A DNA stretch of 64,000 nt from Datnioides undecimradiatus. Its lineage: Eukaryota > Chordata > Actinopteri > Lobotiformes > Datnioididae. Positions 36,901 to 48,904 of this stretch are shown in pieces. The stretch spans positions 8,036,329 through 8,100,328 of the forward strand of contig WARS01000013.1 in assembly GCA_008933995.1 (NCBI GenBank), in the 5' to 3' direction. The first letter of the stretch is position 1. Every line of letters begins with the position of its first letter. Made by a program: the position numbers and the translations under genes. The notes beneath the pieces were generated by a model. The model was not told the origin of the DNA. It was given only the letters and a program-made list of their open reading frames with translations, and ran no database searches.

Positions 36901-39900
36901 CGGAGACAGTTGCCAGAACTTTTGAGCTACTGTAATGCCCATTTTAGGTCAGATATTTCAGAGTAGTTTAAACAATTGCAATCCCATTGTGCTGATATAT
37001 AATTTCTCCAGACATATTTCACATCTGCACAAAGAAAAATGTGTGCATTTATAAACCTAATATAAACTAATGGGGTATAAAATGTATTTTTTTCTTTTTG
37101 TCCGCAGGGATTGTGTGTACTTGTGCCTTCTGAACAGTGGGACCAGTTTTGTAGCTGGCTTTGCCATCTTCTCTGCACTGGGATTCATGGCATACGAGCA
37201 GAACACAGACATATCAAAAGTGGCAGAGTCAGGTGAGAATACAGAAAATGTTACCAACAAGAGAATAAAACATGGAATTAATTAACACTTAAGTTACTGA
37301 TCTTGATAGAAATATTTTGACCCAGCGTCCAGTCCGTTATTTGATTTGATTCACTGTCACTGCAGGTCCTGGCTTGGCGTTCATTGCCTACCCCCGAGCA
37401 GTTGCCATGATGCCTTTTCCTCAGCTCTGGGCGATATTCTTTTTCATGATGATCATCCTGCTTGGACTGGACAGTGAGGTTAGCTGAGTCTTCTTTAGAA
37501 CTGAAAGAATAATCCTGAAATAAAATGATAAAATTATAATCTTTTGTTTAGGATCATCTGGACAAAAGATACAATAGTAATAATAATTTTAATATAATAT
37601 TATGAAATGAACTTGACTTGCATTTTCCTCTATTTTGATGCACATGTAGCAGAACAGTTGTTGTAGGAAGTTTTGCTTTTACTGTTGGCCCTTGTTTTAA
37701 GGTCTGTGGATGTCTCACTGTGGAGAAAAAAACATTTTGTGATTTGTTTGGTCATGTTGGTTTGTATCTCTGTGTGGTAGTCACCCAGATATCTCAAAAT
37801 AAGCCAGGAAATTTACATTAACTGCTAGAATTTATCATTACCATGAATTATTTCACATGACAAAAATCAGGCTCATGTGTCCCATGATTTTTTGTCACTT
37901 TGTGTATTTTGATGCAGATCCGGATGTGGATGCAGATTAAAAATTTCTAATCTTTATCATTGTCAAAAAAAAATAATTAGATTAGAGGATTGTGCACCCT
38001 TGGCAGAGGTATGCACTCTCTTGAGTACTTACTAAATTATGAAATTATCTCTGTAAAGTTGGTATGTGTGCAGCTTGTCCTGCCTTACTGAGTAACTGGG
38101 GGTCTGTGTTTCAGTTTGTAGGTCTGGAAGCTCTGACAACAGCGATTTCTGACATGAATCCTTCATTCTTCCATGTTGGCCACAGACGCAAACTTCTTCT
38201 TCTTGCCATCAGTGTGGTCAGCTTCTTCATTGGTCTTGTGATGGTTACAGAAGTAAGATCAAATTCAAATGTCACATCATTCTCCACAGCTCTGACCATA
38301 CCATTGCTTCAGTTTTATTTCATATGTTTAAAAACCATACCACAACTACCTGAGGTCCCGTCTCACACACAGGGTGGACTGTACATCTTCCAGTTGTTTG
38401 ATTACTATGCCTGCAGTGGGATGACTCTACTTCTCTTTGCAATACTGCAGTCTGTGTGTATCGGATGGGTTTATGGTGAGTCAGTAAACTAGTAGGATGT
38501 CCATGGTTTCTTAACTGTGATAGGAAATTCCTTCACCACAGCATTTCCATCTCATTACAGGTGCAGACCGCTTTTATGAAAACATAGAGGACATGATTGG
38601 ATACAAGCCTTGGCCCCTGATAAAGTATTGTTTGAAATATGTCACTCCAGTAATATGTATGGTAAGTTGCAGTTGCAGTTTATATGCCAACTGACCATTA
38701 GCTAAGCCCCACCCTCTTAGTTAGTGTTGCTACACAAACCTTTGCACTTCCATAGCACGTGTAGTTTACAGAGATGGATTTTGGATATTGATGGAGTTGC
38801 CATCTGAAAAACATGTGATTTATGAGAGGCAGAAGTAGGGAGACTTCCCATTTCTAGAGGGCAACCATGAACTTTGCTGGTTGAAATGAATGAACCCCAC
38901 CGGAAGATTGTGTCTGTAGCTGGCTGCAAAAAGACAATTGTAGGCACATGAGTAAGTTGAAAACGCCCCAAACTACTGGTACTTAGTTTATGAAGTGCTC
39001 CTTGGCCTTGGATGTAATGCTATCAATACCATTGGAACTGGTTAGCTGGTTATGCTTCTGATTTGAGGATATATGAGAGCCAAACACTTCTCATTTAAAA
39101 CTGCTAGTGCTACATAAAAATGATACACATGCTTATAATCATGTTAACATGAAACAAAACATTTCTGTCTAACCACCTTGAGCACAGTTTCTCTCGTGTT
39201 TTTTGTTTGTTTGTTTTTGTTTTGTTTTGAAAAGACAAACTGTATAGCTTGCTGTCATTGCTGTTGCAGCCTCGTGAAGAAATCCAAACCTGTCATACCC
39301 ACACACTTTGTGCTACGGCTGAGTCATCACTAAGAGAGGTTTAGCTAACAGTCAGCTGAGGATTTAAGCTTGTCAGTTGTGTTAAGGAAAAACTTGGAAC
39401 TTGTATTTTTTTAATTACATGTTGATCTAGCTTTAAATGTTAAATTTAAATGTTTCCACTTCATTGAGGTGATTTATAACATTTCTTCCTAATGCTGTCA
39501 TTGTTTTCTCTATTATTTTCAGGGAACATTTGTTTTCTCCTTAGTTAAATACACTCCACTGAAGTTCAACAACACAACCCCGTATCCATGGTGGGGTTAT
39601 GCTCTTGGGTGGTGGTTCACTCTCTCCTCCACACTCATGGTTCCTCTTTGGATGGTGTACAATGTGAGCGTCACTCCTGGGACACTGCGACAGGTAAAGT
39701 GCTTGTATATAGAAATGTGCCATCATGTCTCCAAAAAGTTTTTTGCTTTTGTTTTATTTATTATTTAAACCTATATTCCTCTTTGTTAGAGAATCTCCAT
39801 CTTGTGTACTCCAGCTGAAGACCTGTCTTTGAACAAATCAGAGAAGAAAACTCTTGAACTGTTCAACTTAACCTCATCTCCTGATAGCATCGTGACCTAG
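30919..39900 (+). CDS. slc6a13-like: SLC6 Na+/Cl--dependent GABA/taurine-type transporter (GAT2-like), paralogue B
   Basis: Complete 14-exon gene, 594 aa. Coding exons: 30919-31105, 31777-31911, 33698-33838, 35034-35121, 35216-35348, 36172-36306, 36576-36679, 37108-37232, 37366-37478, 38115-38252, 38373-38475, 38561-38661, 39523-39693, 39790-39900. All junctions are GT-AG. Exon lengths match the minus-strand paralogue except exon 4 (88 against 85) and the last exon (111 against 165). A GTG three bases before the ATG is not needed as a start. It has the SLC6 signature in TM1 ([18 protein letters not shown]), LETSLGQY in TM2, YY in TM3, EL2 glycosylation sites N168 and N174, and Na/Cl residues Q281, S285, N317, S321, D385 and S386. 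Gln43 replaces the Glu of GAT2/GAT3/BGT1, and Ile290 sits at the GAT1 Leu300 position. The cytoplasmic tail is short, contains CTPAEDL and ends SIVT. It probably acts as a plasma-membrane symporter for GABA, taurine, betaine or a related solute. A fish-specific slc6a22-type identity is possible. Confidence 0.95.
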
Positions 39901-39992
39901 TGACAACAGACAAACTGGAGCAGCTTCAGATTTACAAATGCCGTAAGACATGAGGAAAAGCTCAGTGGTCCTACTGCAAACTCCTTTCAAAG

Positions 39993-40475
39993 CAGTGGTT
40001 CGCAATCTTCCCAGTGTCTCCCCTTTAAAATCCATCTGTTTAATGTCTACTTGGGACCACCGTCACTTTTGACATAAGTATACCAACAAGACATGGCAGT
40101 TTCAACCAAAGATTCATATTTTGGGTCTGGAAACGTCTAAAATTATTCAATAATTAATAAAAAAAAAAAGAAATATTTAAAATCTGGAAAATTGAAAAAG
40201 TGCAGCACAAAATTATGTTTTCTGCAGCATTTAAAGTTTTTTTCTGCTTCATGAATATCTTGTGACCCCTTATTGGGCAAGTGACCATAGTTGAGCACTT
40301 GCGCACATGTTGAAAACTAATTTTTTTTTCAAAATGTTACAAAAGTAAAATGGTCATGTTATGTGCTCCAACAACACTGGAGTTGAAATTTTGAATTTAC
40401 AAGTATTTCAATGAGTGCACCTTTAAAGGGTTAAACCGCATGGAGGGGTCCTGAGTTTCTGGTTGGGAATCACTG
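39993..40475. mobile_element. hAT-like MITE in the 3' UTR of the plus-strand SLC6 gene
   Basis: The left end CAGTGGTTCGCAATCTTCCC is mirrored at the right end by GGTTGGGAATCACTG, i.e. CAGTGATTCCCAACC inward. This is the CAGTGGTTCCCAAC-type terminal repeat of hAT (Charlie-like) non-autonomous elements. Length is about 480 bp with no coding capacity. Flanking 8-mers (TTTCAAAG and CACTAAAG) agree only partly, so the target duplication has decayed or the ends are slightly off. It begins 93 bp after the stop codon of the transporter gene. Confidence 0.65.
40156..40161 (+). terminator. Candidate poly(A) signal of the plus-strand SLC6 gene
   Basis: AATAAA, directly followed by a short A run, 256 bases after the stop codon and inside the hAT-like MITE. 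It is the first canonical hexamer downstream of the gene. Confidence 0.35.
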
Positions 40476-40479
40476 CACT

Positions 40480-43370
40480 AAAGGCATTACTTCAAGTTAT
40501 TATGATTTCATTTCATGAATCACTGCAAAGCTCCTGTCTTTGTAGAAATATCTTCAAGCATGTGATAAAGGTCTAAGCTCTTAGATCTACTTCCTGTGCA
40601 GGGAACATTTGTTTGTTCCCTTGTTTTCTGAGCTTCTGCTTCTTGGTCACATGTCATCACATGAACAGTTTTGTTTTTAAATGTCAGAAAATAGTGATAA
40701 ATACACATCACATTTTCCAAGAGCCCCAGGTGATGTTTTCAGATGGCAAAATACAGATTTAACAAAGGCATTAGATTTACAATGAAGTAAACATACATAC
40801 TGGAGCTAGAGCTTTTACTTGATAATAACTTTAGCAATTTACCAGTTACAGATTTAAATTCTGTTGATCACCTAATTGATGTATCCACTCAGCTCTTCAA
40901 GTGAACCTTAATACTTTTATCTTCATGAATGAACATCCATGCTTAAATTTAAACTGATATTTTACATTATAATTTATTTGTTCATTATTTGTTCATTTTT
41001 AACCAAGTTGTTAACTACTTGGAGTAAAGTAACATTGTTAAAAACATTTGCCAAATAAGCCATATGGATTGAAAACTTGAGACAATTTGTGGTCACTGTA
41101 AATGACTTCAATTAAAATTTCAAATTATCAGTGTAAATTATTTTTAAGAAAATCATGCTTTGACATAGAAGAAGAATACAGGAATATGCAGTAAGAGCCA
41201 GTTTCAAACCTTGGACGCTGTGTGCACCTGAGCCGCCATGCTATTCCAACACTAAAGTGTTTCTGACCTGTAAATGCATTTCTATTATAGGGAGGAAACA
41301 GTTCAGCATTTTCAGGTTCATCTTTCATGTTCGATACAACAAAATATTAATGTTAACGAGTTGTATTGTGATGATTAAAGCACCAAATGTAAAAGCGAAA
41401 CACTGTGCAAACCTGTTGGCTATAACAGTCCAAATCAGAAAAAGGATATTTTTAACAGAGTTATAGATTATATTTTTTACTGTAGTGTCAACTTTATCCT
41501 TGTTTAATTGTAGTTTTTATACAGAATACTCATTTATCAAGTTTGCTGATCATTTTGTACCATATATCACTGAAAAAAATATGGAAATCACATTCACATT
41601 TAAGGATAAATCAAAATTAGCTTTTAAAATAAAAATGTTATTCATTGTCACATTTTATGTTACCTACTGTTCACACTAAATATGTCATGAAAAGCCAATT
41701 TGTTAATGTTATATTAATGAAAATGTTTGTTTGATTAAATAATAATAAGATTGGTATATAATAAGTCCATTGGAGATTTAAATATTTAACAATGTGCAAT
41801 TTAATATCTAAGATTTGGGCAATCAGGTTTTAATGTGATTAAGTATCAGTATGCATTCTTATTCAAATTTCATGTGTTAATTTCATTATTTGGTCAAACT
41901 GATTCAGCCTTAATGTTAAGAATCAACTCCCAACTCTTTATGAGTTAATTAGATACAAATCAATTAGGGACAGAAAATGGATCAGTTGAAATAAGTAATA
42001 AATTAAGTAAAAGTAATAAATAATTTACAAACATTCAGTAATGATCAGTGACCAGTTTCTTGTTTCAGAGAAAAGTTGTCTCATGATTATTTTTTGACCT
42101 TTTTAGACCAATAAAATGTGAAAACAAACCATTTATAAAGTGAAATTGTTAATGAAATGATGAAAAATGATGTGTTGTCAACACTACAGCTCACTAAAAG
42201 AGTATTAAACTGTTACTAAACTGTTCTGTGTCCTTAAATGCACCCACACCAACATTTTCAAATCATTTCTCATAACGCTGCAATATCTCACTTCAGTAAC
42301 TTAGTTCAGAAAACAAAATCTATTTAGCAGGTCTGTTGCTTTTGATCAGATTACATGACTTTCCTCAGCAGATGGAGCTCCTCCAGCTGTGATGGATTTG
42401 AAGACGTTCAATTTTCCAGGTTTTTTCACAACCATGTTGACACACAGGCTCAGGTTCAAAGTTCATTCACGTGGTCACCACACCACATGGTCTTCATTCT
42501 TAGATAATAAGCTAATATGAATAAGCGGTGCCCTGAAAATTTCAACATCTACCACTACGTGAAAACTGAGCAAACTCCATCTGTGGATAAAGATCATGTA
42601 ATATAACCCAAGGCTTGAGAGTAGCTACCAAACAGACATTGTGTGGGGAGTGTTCTTTCAACTGCTGTTTTCAAGGTCAGAAATCTTAATTGTGAAACTG
42701 AGGATCAATATCAATACTGCCTGTCTGCTGTTTGGTGCTAAACAAATAGTGCACAAAGGCCTCAGTAAACATAGTGGAGCATTCAGAACCAGACATTTCC
42801 CTAGGAAATGTCTTCCATAGGAGATGGTGGTCATTGTTCTTTCAGCAATCTTGTTTCTGCTGCCCCCAAGAGGCCAAATATAAATCTGTTATTGAAGGTT
42901 TGAATTAATCTGGTAAATGTAATATATAATTGCTATAGTGCTGAAAAAATAGAAAGCTGTATTATACAAAGTCTGCTGTTAGAGCTTAAATTCAGAGAAT
43001 TAACTGGTATTTCCACAAACTGTTTCAGCATTACATTGGCTAAATTAAAATCTCTCTATTAAGTTTTCATTTAACTGTGTTTATGACAACACCTGCACTG
43101 ATTTTAAGAAGTCAACGATCTTATTAGACTAAACTGAACTATAACTTGAAGAATGACATCTTTCTTTAAATACAACTCTTGGATTTATTTAATGCTTTTA
43201 AAGTGCAAAAAAAAAATATTTATAGAAGACAGGAACAAATGTACCATACGCATTTTTTTGTCTGAAAATATTTCTTTTGCATAAATGCCAGTTTAGAACA
43301 TTGATCACATTTTGCATTACAGGGTGAAAATCTTTTAATACATGTAAACATTTTGGATGACATAATGAAA
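40480..43370. other. Gene-free AT-rich spacer
   Basis: No gene recognised. Short frames (for example near 41.3 and 41.6 kb) are AT-rich and lack any family signature. A weak CTCF-like match (GCCCCCAAGAGG, two mismatches) lies near 42,862. Confidence 0.55.
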
Positions 43371-45405
43371 AGTTACATGTAACTTAGGTTCTCTGAGACA
43401 GGAGACTATCCCTTCACCCTACATATTTCATATGTACGGGTGTGTAACATCATAGGTGCGGCTTATGTGGGTACTCTTTGAGACATGCCACCTGTAGCAC
43501 CCATGCACTGATCAACATGTGAGTATATCAGTATAAAACTACACCTGCTCTGGTTAACTTTGATGTGTTTGTATTTCAGTGCAGCTTTTAGCTGGATCGA
43601 TAGTCTCTTCACTCAGAGAGGCTGGGTTACACCTGTAACCTCCTGTTCTTTATCGAGACACACAAACAGATCTCTCCACTCTACTCTATATTCCATGTGT
43701 TTCCATATTCAGTACGGTGACTCTTGAAGCAAGACACACTGCAAAGAAACCACGTAGACCCAGCTTCTCCTGGAGAGCCTAAAATGGCAGTTGAGTTTGA
43801 ACTGAGAGTGGTCACCCATAGGCCAAGGGCTAACTATTTACAGTATGTACACATCCATAGCCTTGGTTCAAGATGCCTTCAAGGCTTAGCTGGACCTGCA
43901 AATGGGTGGGAGGCCACTTTGCCTATAGGTCGAAGGCTAGCTTTGAAAGAAAACAACATCACTCCAAGCAAAGTGTCGTGGTCCTGGAGGCATGGTATGC
44001 CAGGCTGTGTCCTGCTGCATTGATTAGTACAGTTCACATGACACAGTGGTTGTGCAAATATGGTGAGTGGACAGTGCCAATTTAAGGATTACACCAAGAA
44101 AGAGGAGTAGTCTACCTTGCTGTCACCTGTGATTCAGATGGCAAACCAATGGCGGCATTAAGGCGGTGCATAGAAGGAACATTAACCTGCAGTGTACATG
44201 TAATCTGTACAGATGTACACGGTCAAAGTCAAAAGAAGGACTGTAAGGCCGCTAGCCACGCCACATGCTTAGTTATTGCATCTACATAATTCTTATACAA
44301 TTCATATCTTAACTACTGAAGCACAAAAAAATGTTTTTATCTTTGACTTTCTGGCACAAGTCAAGCAATTTACAAACAGTGAAAGTGCCATCAAGTGATG
44401 GCATTAGAAATCCTTCCATCAACAAGAATAAAATTTCTTTGGAAGAGAAACTAAACAGATAAAAAGAGGAACATATAATCACTGATATGGGAAAGGAAAA
44501 AACTGAATGGTTTTCACAGTTTTCCAATAATTATTACTGTAATTGGTCACTGTTTTATAAGCCAAAGCAAAAATGATATCATTGAGGGACAAGAAAAGGT
44601 ACTTCATTATATTATGTGTGAAGACAAAAATATCACAACTGTGGAATGGGTCTGTTTGAATTCTCAAAAAGATGTTCATAGTGATCAGGAGTGTTATTAC
44701 AAAGCTCACGTTGTACCTAATTGTATAATTAGTGATTTCAGGCCATGGTTGACAATGTATTGAGACGAGCCTTGTGACAATCTCACACATAACACTATCA
44801 ACACATTCAGGTGGCTGCACTTATCAATGACACTTAAGTAACATTGAAAACAGTGTGATACACCCACTCTTCTTATGTAAATGTCACATGATGGTCTCCT
44901 TTGGTAGGTAATTGTGGCACTATCCACCCACCATAAGAGATGGGTCTATCTACAGACTCTGCACACAACGCACCCACAGGACACACACCCTGAGATCTTT
45001 ACTTAAATCTCACCAAGTAGCTTGGTGTCTTAAGCTAGGGTGTATCATGTAGTGGGCCTGCCCTCTATTACTGTGTGTCCACAGATAGACCTACGTGCAC
45101 CATAATGCAAGCAGAGCAGCTGCCACACTTCCACTAGCTCTCCTACTCACTTTTTACGCAAACAACACACTAAACACAAAAGCACACACACACAAACACA
45201 TGCACAAAACACACACATATCTGACTGCTTGATTGTGGGAATCAAGATATTGGAGCACCATGTGTTGCTAATCAGTGTGTGGCCCCCACAGGTGATGTCT
45301 TAAAGAGTATCCACGACCCACGGTGGGAGTTAGCTCTGGCCCATACATGTGAAATATGTAGGGTGGAGAGACAGTCACGACAAGATAAAGAACACTTTGG
45401 TTATG
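43371..45405. mobile_element. Inverted-repeat-bounded element of about 2 kb, superfamily unassigned
   Basis: The left end (about 43,385-43,520) and right end (about 45,255-45,405) are imperfect inverted copies. Shared blocks in order are ACCCTACATATTTCA, a TACTCTTT..AGACAT block, CACCTGT and CACTGAT. Small palindromes accompany the left end: AGTTACATGTAACT at 43,371-43,384 and GGTTACACCTGTAACC at 43,625-43,640. Internal frames (99 codons at 43,724-44,023 and 113 at 44,479-44,820 on the minus strand) show no transposase motif I recognise, so it is probably non-autonomous. No clear target duplication was found. Confidence 0.65.
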
Positions 45406-45409
45406 TCAA

Positions 45410-47700
45410 AATTGTCTAAATTATTCCTGTAATTTGCTGTTATGATGATGAACAAAGCACTAAGAAGCCTGGGAATCTCTTTGTAGTTGATAGTGGGGGA
45501 TAAATATTCTATATACCCTTAAACTCAGTCGCTAGAAAAAGTACTTCATGCTCATTTCCACTGTACAAAATGTTTGAATGTTTAGAGCCAGCAGTACTTG
45601 AAAACATTTAGCAATAAGCTGTTTAAAAACCTTGCTAACATACAATATATATTAACATACACACGCACACACGCTGTTGATTTTTTTTTTTACACAAAAT
45701 ATTTAAGACAGCTAAGGTTTTCATTCTGAACAAACCAATGTTTATAAAACATCTCAAGATTATTGTCAAGATTACATCCCGACATTTCATGAAAAGATAA
45801 CAGTGTTGGCTTGACAGTCACCAAAGTGCATTATTGTCCACTATCTACGAACATTCACACATTTAAAAAAAAAAAAAAAAAAAAATAGATAAGGTGAAAT
45901 AAAGAGACGACTGTTTCGGGACTGAGGCAAAAAGAACTACACAGATCTAAAATTATGTAGTTGATCACATTAGCAGAGTTGAAAAATTCATGACATTTGT
46001 GAAAGCTTGGAAAAAAAACTGTGGTTCTGGTGATTTTAAAGCTTAATCGCAGTTTGTGTGTCCCTCTCCCACTTGAACTCACACTATTTGAGTCAATGCT
46101 AGTGCATCTGCTCTGTCAGCTACAAAGGTGGGAATCAGGTGATTTTATGATCAAATGCCTCCTGTTGCGGGACGTTTGAGTCATAACTATGAGGATTTTT
46201 GTCAATAGAAGTAATGCTGCTTGTGTTCACCTGTTGAATGAAGGTTTTATGTGCGTTGAGAATTGTGCCATACTGTAGATGCAATTAGCTTTTAGATAAA
46301 CATACAATAAGTGCAACAGAAGAAGAAACTTTGAGTCATCAGTCACTAAAATCCACCGAAGCTCAGACGCAGAAACATTTACTTTATATATATTTTAACA
46401 TTTGTAGTTTTTGCAGCTGCCGCCCGATTAAATTGTAATCAGTCCATAAAAATTAAGTTGTCACCTGTTATCATTCCCACAAACACATACCATCAATTTA
46501 CTTGATGACAGACTGGTGGTCATGGTGTGTCCTGTCTGATGTGTTTAATGGATAAACACAAATTAATAATGACTTGCTTGTCACGCATGTACACATGGAT
46601 AAATTATTTTAGAGCATGACTGTGGTCTTATCTATTTCCGGAAAACAATTCCACATATTTGCCCAAAACACTGGGGCTAAATTTGCATTTCTTGAGATAA
46701 TCTCTCAACACCCCAGTTTAGGTTTGGGTAAAGGCTTTAAAAAAAAAAAACGTGTACTGATTTGGTTTAATAGGTAGTGGCTTAATGTCACAGATTAATC
46801 TCATATTACTTCAGCTGTTACTGGCAAGAACCAAATACAGGAATTTTACCAGAATGCCAGAGTTACAGACTTGTGTTTTGGTATAATTTAGTGTCTGTAG
46901 TTTGTGCTTTTTTTTCCGAGTCTATTCTCTGATGTCCACGGATTGTTTTCTATCTGTGATATATGACATTTTTGAAGATTATGGTTTGTAGTAGAATTTA
47001 TTTTTCTTGAATCCTTGATTTTTAGTATTTTAATATTTCTGTATTGTCTGCATGTCCCAACTTTTAATGAATGAATGCAGACGTTTCTACACTATGATTA
47101 TTTTTCCTGAACCAATGTTATCAATAAGGGCAGTTTTTTACCCTAATATACCACTTACCTAACGGGGGCTTCTTACACTTTTTATCAAAAGTACATATTG
47201 CACATAAAATAAAATTAGCAAGGTTTCAAGTCTGAATCCCAAACACCTCATGATACATGCATGCAGCTGCCCAAGTAAAGGCTTAAAACCAAATACAAGT
47301 CAGAGTACAGTTTTGGAATTAGAAACACACTGTGGAGGCACATCTCAGCTCTACACAGTAGCCTAATGACAAAAAGAATGGAATTCCTCCGTGTTTTCGA
47401 AGAAATAAATTATATTTTTTCGAGATAAAAGTGGGGGCTAGAAGTGATCGTAAATTGTAACTCACTGATTTTGCAGTCCTAACTCCACTGGAAGGTGCGT
47501 CCTGGCAGCTGCACAGTCCGTGTGACAGGGGAAATGCTGTTTGGCTTGCAAACATCCCTGCTAACACTCTGCTTTATATGCAGGAATGGTAATGTTGGAT
47601 TTTGGGATGAAGAGGTTTGGATTAGAGGCCTTTATACGACTTTGTTCCTGCCTCAGCTCCCAGGGCTTGGAAAGCAAAGAGGCACGTCATTCTTCTTCTC
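45410..47700. other. Gene-free spacer with possible fkbp5 3' UTR at its right end
   Basis: No gene recognised. A 21-base A run lies at 45,865-45,885. fkbp5 is transcribed leftward and stops at 47,718, so its 3' UTR should occupy the right end. A minus-strand AATAAA (TTTATT at 46,997-47,002) is one possible end, giving a 3' UTR of about 0.7 kb. Confidence 0.45.
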
Positions 47701-47717
47701 CCTTTGAGTTTTCACCA

Positions 47718-48866
47718 TTATGATGGACAGTCCTGACTCCTCCGCCGTCGTTTAGTGCCCACTTCACCATTCATGCTGCTCCTCATGCTCTCATCCCGCC
47801 TCCTCTTTGTCTTCCCAGTCTGTTGAAGAGAGATGAAGCACAAGTCTTAAATAAACCATTTTGACAAGGCAACTCATTAGAGTGCTGAAAATAACTCAAA
47901 TAGTCATAATGTAATGAACATCTGAAATGAAACTGTTGCATCGTTGTATAACAGCTGTAAATCAAGTACATAGAATTCAAGCAAAACTGTTGAAAAAATA
48001 ATTCATTTTTAATTTGTCATTAATATTTGTGTTTCTTCAACATTTGTGTGTAGATATTATCTTAGTTTTTAACATAGAAGGGCATCTGCATCACTAGCTG
48101 AGAAAACCAACACATCCATAAATGAACACTAGAGGTCAGCATAATACTGAAGAAACCACCATAAAACACAGGAGGACAATACACCAAGACAGTTTACCGA
48201 AACAGTAACCAAACCCTTTTGAAAACAAATTATTTAGCCATGTAAATGTTATGTATTTGAATGAAATAGTCCTGTTATGAATTTTAAACATGTTAGTGGC
48301 CATTGGGCAGGTAGTGATGAGATGGAGCTTCATTCATTGGATCGATATTTCTCACCATGATGATAAAATGGCTGACCACGAGCTGAACAAAGTCCCCCAC
48401 CCACCTAGGAGAAGCAGTGTGAAAGGTTGTATAGGAGTCAGATGATTTGTCAGATGTGCTTGTACTGATGTGCAATGTAATTCCCAAAGTTGAATTACAA
48501 ATGAAATTTAATGTCTAGTCCTCAACTATTTGTTGCTTGAGGTCAACTTGTCAGCACTGATTTAGACGTGAGTGGAAAGTCAGAAGGAAGTGGCATTTTC
48601 ATGGTGCTGATTTGTTTAAATAGACAAAAATTTGTTTGTTTTGTAAATTATTTTATAACGGTGTTTTAAAAGGTTTTATATAAACTCAAACACAAACACC
48701 AACCTGATTGCCTGATTACTCTGTGAGGTCACAACTCAGAAGGAACAACTGCATTAAGCAAGGACAGAACTGCTTTGGTAGGTCATTCATCTCTTGAGCA
48801 CAAAATGATTTCTCAAATAGGTTTTAACGAAAGAGCGCGATTGACTGAATACAGCAGTTTCATGGT

Positions 48867-48904
<38 letters not shown>

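Noticed and set aside
43724-44820. Two frames of about 100 codons inside the inverted-repeat element as transposase
   Set aside because: No catalytic motif or recognisable domain; composition is as expected for chance frames.
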